The notes beneath the pieces are model-generated. The model was not told the DNA's origin. It saw nothing but the letters and a program-made list of their open reading frames with translations, and did no database searches. DNA of 36,180 nucleotides from an uncultured bacterium (GTDB lineage Bacteria; Verrucomicrobiota; Lentisphaeria; Victivallales; Victivallaceae), in contig CASECL010000032.1 in assembly GCA_949286445.1 (NCBI GenBank), forward strand, positions 1 to 36,180, given 5' to 3'. A program made the translations under genes and the position numbers. Numbering within the stretch: the stretch's first letter is position 1; the number at the start of each line of letters is the position of its first letter. Below are positions 1 through 6,788 of this stretch, in pieces.

Positions 1-330
1 GTCGGTGACGGCGGTAAAGGTTTCCCGCGGCACGTTGAAGCCTCCGATAATTCTCGGCGCGGCCCCGGGGGCGGCTTTGATAACCAGACCGTTATCGGCA
101 GAGCCAATCTGGATTTTTTTGTCCAGCATGTAAATTCCGTCATTGACGATAACGGCGCGGGACGATGCGTCTCCCTTGCGGGACAGTTCAATGGCGCGGG
201 AAATTGTTTTTACCGGAGATTTCGCGCTGCCGTCGGCAGAATCATTACCGCTTGGTGAAACGTATATTTCTGCTGCGCCCAGCGAGCAGAACGTCATGGC
301 GGCAATCAGGCTTACCCGAATCGATGTCAT
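1..330 (-). CDS. Secreted parallel beta-helix protein, N-terminal part (cut by window edge)
   Basis: The reading frame is open from an ATG at 330 to position 1, giving the first 110 residues; the stop lies outside the window. The start is supported by GAGGAG a few bases upstream (about 334-342). Residues 1-18 form a short hydrophobic signal peptide ending at Ala-Ala. It is followed by IYVSPSGND and SPVKTISRAI, the usual opening of right-handed parallel beta-helix proteins (pectate lyase-like fold) that act outside the cytoplasm on polysaccharides. It is the last visible gene of the minus-strand run, 52 bp behind the hydrolase at 383-2095, so it probably belongs to that operon. The substrate cannot be told from this fragment. 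The fold is fairly certain and the enzymatic role is not. Confidence 0.8.
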   Translation of the reverse strand, partial: MTSIRVSLIAAMTFCSLGAAEIYVSPSGNDSADGSAKSPVKTISRAIELSRKGDASSRAVIVNDGIYMLDKKIQIGSADNGLVIKAAPGAAPRIIGGFNVPRETFTAVTD

Positions 331-382
331 TTTTTCTCCTCTCTTGTATTTTGTTGTTGTTTGGTTGTGTGTTTATTTAAAA

Positions 383-2095
383 TCAATATAATTTGAATTT
401 CCGTTCCACGTCTTTTGCCCGTTTAATCTTCGGCCCGGCATGACGGCCGAATTGCCAGGCGACAACGGATATTTCAATCGGAAATTTTCCATTTTCCGGA
501 ATGTCTTTAAAAATGAGTTTATTTCCTTCAACTACCGCCGGACCGTATTTGACAAAATACTTTACCGGGAGACCGGAATCTGATTTTGCGTTGAGGGTGA
601 TTGATTTAACCTTGCGGTCGGTGTCGGGAATGGCAGGAAAATCAATGGTTTGTTCTCTGCCTTCGCGGGGAGTGGGAATATTTATGTACATCGGCATAGT
701 GCAGAGCCGGAAATCTTTATCGCCGGGATGAATTACCAGCATAATTGCTCCCGGATCATTGGAATTTACCACATTGCGGTCGATGTAGAGCTGGAATTTA
801 TTGTTGCCCAATGGTTTTGCCGCTCCGCAAAGCCATTCGATCCGGGGCGGAACGGGGGAGTGTTCAAGTTTTTTGCCTGCATCCTTGCAGTCCCGGGGCG
901 TGACATCCAGCATTTTAGCATGAAGCGTGAAAGTCATGGCGTCATCTTCCATTTCCGGAGTTGAACGCTGAACGCCATTGAAATTAAAGGGAATAACGTT
1001 GCCGTTTTTATCCGTAAAAGCGGCGATTTGTGATTTTGCGTTCCAGTTCACATCTGCCAGATCGTAAGCCGCCTGCGCGGTTTCCCGGTCAAAATACCAG
1101 GGCAATGCCCGTTCCATGCCGACAGCGTTTTTGTACGGTTTGGGTTTCATGGGATTTTTCACCCCCGGGCCGGGAAGGCGGGCAATATAGCCGTCGGCGA
1201 AAACAACTTTTTTGAGTTTGGGTGAACCGTCGTCAGAAAGCCGGGCTTTGCAGGCTCCCCGGATGTATTTCAGGATTGCGTCAAGCATGGCGTCAGTCAG
1301 GGTGAAATGCGCGCTTCCTGCTTCAATCATCAAACTGCCGGGCCAGGCGAGCCGCTGAAGCCGGAGATTTTCACAGCCTTTGGCATCGCTCTGAGCCTTG
1401 GTTTTCCATGAGGTATTGATATCTGATTTATTGAAGCCCCATTCGGCTCCGCTGCCGCAGGCGGCAAGGACCGGGGTATTTTTTTCCACCCGGTGATACT
1501 GGTTGTCTTTGAGCCAGATTCCGGCGACCACCCGGTCTTCCGCGCCGTTGAGGAAGTGGTTGACCAAGTGAAGATGTCCGGATTCTCCTATCGGTATCAA
1601 CGGTACTGTTTTCAGTTCGCTGAAACCGGATTTTTCTGCCAAATCGTCCAGAATCTGCTGGAGATACTCCAAATGTCTGCGCGCTTTTTCCTGCTGAGTC
1701 ATAACGCTGTTATCCGCGCCGTTGACAAAGTGCATAAGCAGCGAGCGGTTGGTGAAAAGTATGGCCAGATCAAGTTCTTTGCAAAGTTCTCTCAATTTGG
1801 GATTGCCGGCCAATCTCTGTTCCGGAACGTTATTGCCCATGACGATAAGGGCCCGGATTTTTTTGATTTCCGGCGGCACCCAAAGATAAGCATTGCAGGT
1901 ATTATCCCAGGTGAAAAGAGTTTTATTCAGCTTTGACTCATCCGGTACTTTAAATGGGTTGACCATGTATTTGCGGGTGGTCGAGTACTGGTAAATCATG
2001 TTTTCCGGGCTTTGCACGGCAAGCGTTTCCGCCGCATTCACCAACGGTGAAATGCCGATCCCCAGAAACAATGCCGGAATAAGAACTCTTTTCAT
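383..2095 (-). CDS. Secreted alpha/beta-hydrolase-like protein (putative esterase)
   Basis: This is a 570-residue protein with a clear signal peptide (MKRVLIPALF to about Ala22). Its start is supported by AGGTGAG just upstream. Residues 75-125 look like the first strands of an alpha/beta-hydrolase domain (RALIVMGNN, LAILFTNRS). Residues 168-174 (PIGESGH) sit where a nucleophile elbow would be, with Ser172 as candidate nucleophile, although the usual final Gly is His. The C-terminal 200 residues appear beta-rich and may be an accessory domain. It lies 28 bp behind the GDSL gene and 52 bp before the beta-helix gene in the same direction, which suggests a role in the same polysaccharide pathway, for example de-esterification. 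I do not recognise a named family, so the function is inferred from fold and context. Confidence 0.7.
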   Translation of the reverse strand: MKRVLIPALFLGIGISPLVNAAETLAVQSPENMIYQYSTTRKYMVNPFKVPDESKLNKTLFTWDNTCNAYLWVPPEIKKIRALIVMGNNVPEQRLAGNPKLRELCKELDLAILFTNRSLLMHFVNGADNSVMTQQEKARRHLEYLQQILDDLAEKSGFSELKTVPLIPIGESGHLHLVNHFLNGAEDRVVAGIWLKDNQYHRVEKNTPVLAACGSGAEWGFNKSDINTSWKTKAQSDAKGCENLRLQRLAWPGSLMIEAGSAHFTLTDAMLDAILKYIRGACKARLSDDGSPKLKKVVFADGYIARLPGPGVKNPMKPKPYKNAVGMERALPWYFDRETAQAAYDLADVNWNAKSQIAAFTDKNGNVIPFNFNGVQRSTPEMEDDAMTFTLHAKMLDVTPRDCKDAGKKLEHSPVPPRIEWLCGAAKPLGNNKFQLYIDRNVVNSNDPGAIMLVIHPGDKDFRLCTMPMYINIPTPREGREQTIDFPAIPDTDRKVKSITLNAKSDSGLPVKYFVKYGPAVVEGNKLIFKDIPENGKFPIEISVVAWQFGRHAGPKIKRAKDVERKFKLY

Positions 2096-2123
2096 TTTCT
2101 CACCTGGTTTTTTTATCCTGCAA

Positions 2124-3449
2124 TTATTTTACAATTTCGCCTACCAGCATGATCTGAAGCGGGTAGAAACCGTTGTCCTTGAACAGAGCCGGGTTTTCCC
2201 GGTACTTCCTGTCATTGCCTTTTCGGTAATAGGAGGCAAGAATTTTTCCCTTGTCAAACTTGTCATCAGTCAAAGTCCAGGTGACAGTGTGCACCCCGTT
2301 CTTGACTTCCGGCAGCGGTCCGCCTGAGGTACGGTAAGAATTGCCATAGACGGAGAAACGGTTTGACTTCACTTCTTTACCATCATCAATAACATGCTTG
2401 ACGATACCGGATCCCGGGCCGACTTTTTCGGTAAGTCCGACAACAGTACCCTTGAATTTTACGGTCATGGATGAACCCGGGGTGATAGTTTTCATCCCTT
2501 TGCCATCGCGTTTCCAGTTGCCGGAAAATACCGCATTGCCGTCAAGAGGAAGATTTTTCGCCAGTTCCCAGCTTTCTCCGAACATCGGCGGAGGCAGTTG
2601 AGCCGGATAAGGTGTTTCCCCCTTTTCCAGCTGCGGCAGAACTCTCTGCACCACTCCGGCATAAACCGCGTGTCCGGTGGGAATAACCGGATGGGTGTTG
2701 TCTTCGGTAAATACCAGTTTGCCGTCAGCATCCTTACCGGTGGCTTTGTCTGCCACTTTGCCGCGGCCGACAGCCTTGCCTTCTTTGACCAGCTTGGCAA
2801 CGGCAGGGCCGAAGTAGATGGAGGGCAGATTGTAATATTTTGCCACTTCCTCATGGACGCCGACTGCCGGCTGTGCTTTGCCGTCAATCAGGTCTTTCAG
2901 ATTGTGATTTTGTATGGTATAGACAAAGCAGATATCGGTTTTGGGATTGGCTTTCTTTACTTTTCTTACGATGCCTTCCAAAGCCCGCATTACATCCCGG
3001 GTTTTCCGGACAGAATCACCGCCGTCGTTGACCGCAAATTCGATGAAAACCAGATCCGGTTTTTTTGCCACCAGGTCCTGGTCGGCGCGGAATACTCCGA
3101 AGATAGATCCGGTGCCGCCCATTGAACCATTGACCATAGTCATTTTGCAATTGGGAAATGCTTTCTGCAGATTGGCAAAGGACTGGGTGCTCCAGCCGCC
3201 GCGGTGGGCAGTGATACTGCCGCCGAAATATGCTACTGTAACCGGTTCTCCCGCCTTGGCTTTGCGGAAGAATTCCGGCAATCCGCCCCGCACGTTGAGT
3301 TCGACGGCGGGAATTTTCTTTTTTGCCACAGCAAGCCGCTCGGCTTCCATGTTTCTTCTGGCGTAATCCTGTTCGTCCTGGGGAATATCCACGGCGCAAA
3401 CCGCCGCCGCCCCGGCCGCTGCAAATAAAACTGAGAATAATTTGAACAT
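2124..3449 (-). CDS. Secreted SGNH/GDSL-family esterase
   Basis: This 441-residue protein has a signal peptide (MFKLFSVLFAAAGAAAVCA). The SGNH blocks are visible in order: block I GGSIT with nucleophile Ser78, block II around GGTGS (111-115), block III FAVND with Asn141, and block V D-N-T-H with Asp250 and His253. Residues after about 300 form a beta-sandwich-like C-terminal domain. Family members remove acetyl or other acyl groups from carbohydrates; rhamnogalacturonan acetylesterases belong here. It sits between the LamG gene (49 bp) and the alpha/beta-hydrolase (28 bp), in a run headed by a GH28 pectinase, so acetyl removal from pectin is a reasonable inference. The exact substrate is not shown by sequence. 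Confidence 0.88.
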   Translation of the reverse strand: MFKLFSVLFAAAGAAAVCAVDIPQDEQDYARRNMEAERLAVAKKKIPAVELNVRGGLPEFFRKAKAGEPVTVAYFGGSITAHRGGWSTQSFANLQKAFPNCKMTMVNGSMGGTGSIFGVFRADQDLVAKKPDLVFIEFAVNDGGDSVRKTRDVMRALEGIVRKVKKANPKTDICFVYTIQNHNLKDLIDGKAQPAVGVHEEVAKYYNLPSIYFGPAVAKLVKEGKAVGRGKVADKATGKDADGKLVFTEDNTHPVIPTGHAVYAGVVQRVLPQLEKGETPYPAQLPPPMFGESWELAKNLPLDGNAVFSGNWKRDGKGMKTITPGSSMTVKFKGTVVGLTEKVGPGSGIVKHVIDDGKEVKSNRFSVYGNSYRTSGGPLPEVKNGVHTVTWTLTDDKFDKGKILASYYRKGNDRKYRENPALFKDNGFYPLQIMLVGEIVK

Positions 3450-3498
3450 CTTAAATGCCTTTATTGTTACTGTTTATACCGGACTGCAGCAGGTGTCG

Positions 3499-4134
3499 TT
3501 ACTTTTTGCTTATAGACTCAACTTCTTCTGCGGAGAGCGCACGGTCGAAAATTTTCACTTCATCAACAATGCCGACGAAATTTCCGCCGTCCGGAGCTCC
3601 GCCTACATACAGTTCAAGTCCTTCTGCGGGATAGACGGTCTTGGGCACATTGTAACGTTTCACCAATTTGCCGTCAACGTAGAAACGGTTTTCCGTTCCG
3701 GAGATGGTCCAGACCAGTGAAACAAAACGATCCGCTACATTTGGTGTCTCATTGGGCATGAGTTGAACGGCATTCATCATGCCTCGATAGGCGGTCCCGT
3801 CAAAGAAGATGGTAAAGGGCGTTTTCCAGTAGCTTGCTGAATTGCCGAGAACCACTTTGCGGCGGTTCAGCTGCTGATCAGCCGCGGCGAATTTGGCAAA
3901 GCAGCTCACTGTGATTTCGCCATTTTTCGGGACGATTTTCCCCAGGGAAACACTGTTGGTACCGTCAAAGCTCATGGCTTTGCCGCGCACTGCATCATCG
4001 GAGTTGCCGTCTTTGTCAAAGGTCATTTCTTTTACCGGTTTCAAGGCCGGTGCTTCAGCGACGACTTCTGCTGAATAGGCACAGAAAGCACCTGAAAAAA
4101 TAGCGGAAATGAGCATTGCTGTGTAAAGTTTCAT
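3499..4134 (-). CDS. Secreted LamG/concanavalin A-like domain protein
   Basis: I place the start at ATG 4134, giving 211 residues, because AGGAGAC lies 6-7 bases upstream and MKLYTAMLISAIFSGAFCAYS is a typical signal peptide. The longer frame to 4242 would overlap the GH28 gene and lacks a signal peptide at its front. The mature part has the LamG jelly-roll signature: GKAMSFDGTNSVSLG near residue 52, an ITVSCFAKF strand, FYVDGKLV, and the closing GIVDEVKIFDRALSAEEV. Such domains bind glycans, often as solitary secreted modules or parts of larger enzymes. No catalytic motif is visible. It is the second gene of the GH28-led run and follows an intercistronic hairpin pair. Confidence 0.82.
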   Translation of the reverse strand: MKLYTAMLISAIFSGAFCAYSAEVVAEAPALKPVKEMTFDKDGNSDDAVRGKAMSFDGTNSVSLGKIVPKNGEITVSCFAKFAAADQQLNRRKVVLGNSASYWKTPFTIFFDGTAYRGMMNAVQLMPNETPNVADRFVSLVWTISGTENRFYVDGKLVKRYNVPKTVYPAEGLELYVGGAPDGGNFVGIVDEVKIFDRALSAEEVESISKK

Positions 4135-4158
4135 AATCTTGTCTCCTGTTTTTTTAGT

Positions 4159-4204
4159 GGAAAAACCGGATATATCCCGGATTTTTTCCGGAATATTATT
4201 CCGG
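4159..4204 (-). repeat. Tandem hairpins between GH28 and LamG genes
   Basis: Two inverted repeats fill most of the 61-bp gap. The first, at the GH28 stop codon, is CCGGAAT (4188-4194), loop ATT, ATTCCGG (4198-4204). The second pairs GGAAAAACCGG (4159-4169) with CCGG-A-TTTTTTCC (4177-4189), with a one-base bulge and one extra T, leaving a 7-nt loop. Read on the minus strand neither is followed by a U tract, so a plain intrinsic terminator is unlikely. They could protect the GH28 message from 3' decay or set different expression levels along the operon. The pairing is seen directly; the function is inferred. Confidence 0.5.
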
Positions 4205-5470
4205 CAATGCACAATTTTCAAGTTCCAGGCAGTCCACATCATCCTGAACTACCGGGCGGCGGACATCGGGATTGCTCAAGGTAAATTCAGCATTTTTAAT
4301 CGTAACTTTGCCCGCATGTCTCAGATAGGCACAGCAGGCCGGAGTAACGCCGAAATGATGAATTTCCGGATATGCCGCCGGCTGTTCATCCGGGACAGAC
4401 GCTCCTGCCGGATTGTCCAGACCGCCATGGAATTTGACCTTAATATCTTTTAAAGTCACGCTTTCAATTTTAGCTTCCGGAATACCGCAGACCAGGATGC
4501 CGGACAAAGACAGCGGAGATACTTTTTCTTTTGTCCAGTGATGGGTAATGGGTTCATCGGGAATTGCCACTTCGGCAGACATCTTTTCTATTACAATATT
4601 CTTTATGCTTCCGGCCTGACGTTTTGGTGCGCCTTTGGCGTAAATATTGCAGCGGTCGCCCAGCCGGATCATTACCGGACCGGTAGTGTCGGTTGATGTT
4701 ATCCCGGAAATTGTCACATTTGAAATATTGGCTCCGTCGCTGCTGAGAATTTTTATGGAGCCGAGTCCGGCGCGGGTTATTTCACAGTCATGCAGGTAAA
4801 TATTGCGCATGTCGCCGTATGATTCAGTACCGAGCTTGAGTGCGCCGCATTCGGTGCTTATTCTGCAATTGAATGCTTCAATATCTTCACAGGGACGTGG
4901 CTGAGTTGATTTTATACAGATGCCGTCATCTCCGGACTGGATATCGCATCCGGAAATTTTTACCTTGGAGCAGCTGTCCACGTCAATTCCGTCATTGTTG
5001 TTGTTGACACGGCTGTCAATTTTTATTCCGGTAATTTCCACATTGGTACAGCACTGGAGATGGCATGTCCATGCTGCGGCGTCTTTCAGGGTTACGCCGG
5101 AGAGTTTCACATTCCGGCAGTTAAGCAGCCGCACCAGGAACGGGCGTTTGGCATGATCCGGGGAATCGGCCTTGAATGCTCCGCCGTTTCCATTTATGAC
5201 ACCTTCTCCGGTGATGGCGATATTTTCAACCCCGTCTCCGAGGATAAGCGCGCGTCCGCGGGGTTCGCCCATGGCATCGATAAAATAGTTTTCCGGCAGC
5301 GGATAATCAGCGATATCTTCAGAACCGGATATTTCTGCGCCATTTTCCAGATGCAGGGTGATGTTGTTTTTCAAAACGAGAGTGCCGCAAAGGTGTTTTC
5401 CGGAAGGAACATTTACCACGCCTCCTCCCGCCGCGGCAGTTTTATCGATCATTGACTGGATATCAGACAT
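4196..5470 (-). CDS. Glycoside hydrolase family 28-like (polygalacturonase-type) protein
   Basis: This 424-residue right-handed beta-helix protein has GH28 hallmarks: NNDGID (158-163, matching the NTD motif), GDDGICIKS (180-188, the double Asp, Asp181-Asp182), and GSIK (237-240, matching RIK). The family hydrolyses galacturonan or rhamnogalacturonan backbones. The usual catalytic-site His of the GHG motif is not visible; the equivalent stretch is CGALKLGTES (208-217), so the enzyme may be a divergent subgroup. There is no signal peptide, which suggests cytoplasmic action on imported oligosaccharides. The start at 5470 has AAGGAAG 10 bases upstream. It heads the five-gene minus-strand run and lies just behind a good sigma70-like promoter. 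Confidence 0.86.
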   Translation of the reverse strand: MSDIQSMIDKTAAAGGGVVNVPSGKHLCGTLVLKNNITLHLENGAEISGSEDIADYPLPENYFIDAMGEPRGRALILGDGVENIAITGEGVINGNGGAFKADSPDHAKRPFLVRLLNCRNVKLSGVTLKDAAAWTCHLQCCTNVEITGIKIDSRVNNNNDGIDVDSCSKVKISGCDIQSGDDGICIKSTQPRPCEDIEAFNCRISTECGALKLGTESYGDMRNIYLHDCEITRAGLGSIKILSSDGANISNVTISGITSTDTTGPVMIRLGDRCNIYAKGAPKRQAGSIKNIVIEKMSAEVAIPDEPITHHWTKEKVSPLSLSGILVCGIPEAKIESVTLKDIKVKFHGGLDNPAGASVPDEQPAAYPEIHHFGVTPACCAYLRHAGKVTIKNAEFTLSNPDVRRPVVQDDVDCLELENCALPE

Positions 5471-5524
5471 TTTAGTTTTTCTTCCTTAATTTTGTTTTTT
5501 ACTTTAATGCATATCTCCTCATGT

Positions 5525-5553
5525 ATTATAGTGTCAAAAGAGGTTAAATCCAA
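5525..5553 (-). promoter_or_regulatory. Sigma70-like promoter of the GH28 operon
   Basis: Read on the minus strand, TTGGAT (5553-5548) is followed after exactly 17 bp by a perfect TATAAT (5530-5525). The -35 matches consensus in only three positions, which fits a promoter needing an activator. Transcription would start near 5518, leaving a leader of about 48 nt before the GH28 ATG at 5470. Confidence 0.5.
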
Positions 5554-5563
5554 GTGATTTTTT

Positions 5564-5607
5564 ATGAAAATTTCATGAAAATTCAAAAAACAGTGATGAA
5601 TTTTCAT
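5564..5607 (-). promoter_or_regulatory. Candidate operator: repeated ATGAAAATT half-sites
   Basis: ATGAAAATTT (5564-5573) and ATGAAAATTC (5575-5584) are direct repeats 11 bp apart. A perfect inverted copy, GAATTTTCAT, follows at 5598-5607. The cluster sits just upstream of the -35 box of the GH28 promoter, the usual place for an AraC/XylS-type or other activator. No regulator gene is in the window. The repeats are seen; the operator role is inferred. Confidence 0.4.
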
Positions 5608-5909
5608 GGCTGATGCGATATGAACTGGACACACAATGCAATAGTTTGAGTTTGAAAACGCTTCTGGAAGACGTTCTGAATAGCGGAAATAACAGAAAAT
5701 ACGGAAAATCATAAATGCCTTTGCTGATTAAGAGGTGAAACTTTTATTGTTATTTTCATAACTCAGATCAGCAGGGGATAAAATCCGGCGTGACGGGAGT
5801 TTTTTATATTTTCCGGACATGGCGTGTGGATCGGTATATCCGGCAGAAAAGGCGGACAGAATACTTGATGCTGAACCTGCATGAAAAATGTACTTGTTGT
5901 CTGACGGAT

Positions 5910-5932
5910 ATCTGTTTAAACAGATTTTTTTT
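5910..5932 (+). repeat. 16-bp perfect palindrome followed by T tract
   Basis: ATCTGTTTAAACAGAT (5910-5925) is fully self-complementary and runs into a T-rich stretch (5925-5932). As RNA it could fold as a 6-bp stem with a TTAA loop plus U's, a weak terminator in front of rph. As DNA it could be a repressor operator. Nothing upstream on the plus strand in the window would need termination, so an operator is at least as likely. Confidence 0.35.
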
Positions 5933-5962
5933 ATTACGGAAGGTTTTATTTTGTAAAAAACG

Positions 5963-5971
5963 TGCTAAATT
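5963..5971 (+). promoter_or_regulatory. Possible extended -10 promoter of rph
   Basis: TGCTAAATT has the TGn extension plus a four-of-six -10 match. The -35 region (about 5943-5949, TTTTAT-like) is poor, as is common for extended -10 promoters. Transcription would start near 5978, about 35 nt before the ATG, leaving the strong AGGAGG intact. Confidence 0.3.
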
Positions 5972-6012
5972 ATAGGGAATATTAATATTTTTCAGTTTTC
6001 AGGAGGATAAAG

Positions 6013-6759
6013 ATGAGCGGAAGAATTGACGGGCGTGCTGTGGATGAACTTCGTCACTGGTCATTTCAGCCGGGATTTCTGAAGCATCCGCTGGCTTCTG
6101 TGCTGGCCTGCTGCGGCAATACCCAGGTGTCCTGCGCGGTAAGTGTGAAAAATAAAGTGCCGTCATGGATGAAGGCGCAGAAAGTTCCCGGTGGATGGAT
6201 TACCTGCGAGTACGGCATGCTGCCGGCGGCGACGGGAGAACGGACTAAACGGGAGGCTTCCGCAGGAAAACAGAGCGGGCGCACGATGGAAATACAGCGT
6301 CTGATCGGGCGCAGTGTCCGCACGATGGTGGATTTGAAAAAACTGGGGGAATTTACTTTCTACTGTGATTGTGATGTTATAAATGCTGACGGCGGAACAC
6401 GTTGTGCCGGAATAACCGGTTCGTCACTGGCTCTGGAAATGGCGGCGCGTTCTCCGGAAGGGTGCGGTTTTTTCCCGGAGGGATCATTCCGTGAGGGAGT
6501 GGCTGCGGTCAGCGTGGGGATCGTGGACGGAGTGCCGATGCTGGATTTGTGCTACGAAGAGGATTCGGCGGCGGAAGTGGATATGAATGTGATTATGACC
6601 GCATCCGGTAAAATCGTGGAAATTCAGGGCACGGCAGAGGGTAAGGTGTTCAGCCGCAGTGAACTGAATGATCTGCTTGATCTGGCGGAACATGGTTTGA
6701 AAGAGATATTCCGGCGCCGGAATGAAGTGCTGGAAGCATTCTTGAACGGGAAAAAATAA
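6013..6759 (+). CDS. rph: Ribonuclease PH
   Basis: This 248-residue protein matches the family's usual length of about 240. RNase PH trims the 3' end of tRNA precursors and other RNAs by phosphorolysis in the cytoplasm. Visible signatures include RIDGRAVDELR at the N terminus, EYGMLPAAT (66-74), the phosphate-binding GRTMEIQRLIGRS (89-101), DVINADGGTR (121-130), and the metal/catalytic DLCYEEDS with Asp178 and Asp184. The start has a strong AGGAGG at the right distance. It is followed after 29 bp by dnaX in the same direction, so it probably opens the rph-dnaX-ybaB-recR unit. All key residues seem present. Confidence 0.98.
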   Translation: MSGRIDGRAVDELRHWSFQPGFLKHPLASVLACCGNTQVSCAVSVKNKVPSWMKAQKVPGGWITCEYGMLPAATGERTKREASAGKQSGRTMEIQRLIGRSVRTMVDLKKLGEFTFYCDCDVINADGGTRCAGITGSSLALEMAARSPEGCGFFPEGSFREGVAAVSVGIVDGVPMLDLCYEEDSAAEVDMNVIMTASGKIVEIQGTAEGKVFSRSELNDLLDLAEHGLKEIFRRRNEVLEAFLNGKK

Positions 6760-6788
6760 TCTACTTGAAATAATATTGCAGGTGGCAA

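Larger units (their letters stand above)
5471..6012. other. Divergent intergenic region between GH28 operon and rph
   Basis: This 542-bp stretch has no convincing gene. The open frames in it lack a ribosome site or overlap the GH28 start. It holds a minus-strand promoter (5525-5553), an AT-rich inverted/direct repeat cluster just upstream of it (5564-5607), a 7-bp inverted repeat with a long spacer (TGCTGAT at 5722-5728, ATCAGCA at 5767-5773), a 16-bp perfect palindrome followed by T's (5910-5932), and a possible extended -10 for rph (5963-5971). AT content is higher than in the surrounding genes. Confidence 0.6.

Noticed and set aside
3499..4242. Longer LamG frame starting at 4242
   Set aside because: The added 36 residues overlap GH28 and the hairpins; AGGAGAC and the signal peptide point to 4134.
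5449..5712. 87-codon minus-strand frame upstream of GH28
   Set aside because: It overlaps the GH28 start, covers the promoter and repeat cluster, has no ribosome site and no family features.
5790..5975. 61-codon plus-strand frame before rph
   Set aside because: Non-ATG start, Cys/Arg-rich chance composition, and it runs through a palindrome and T tract.
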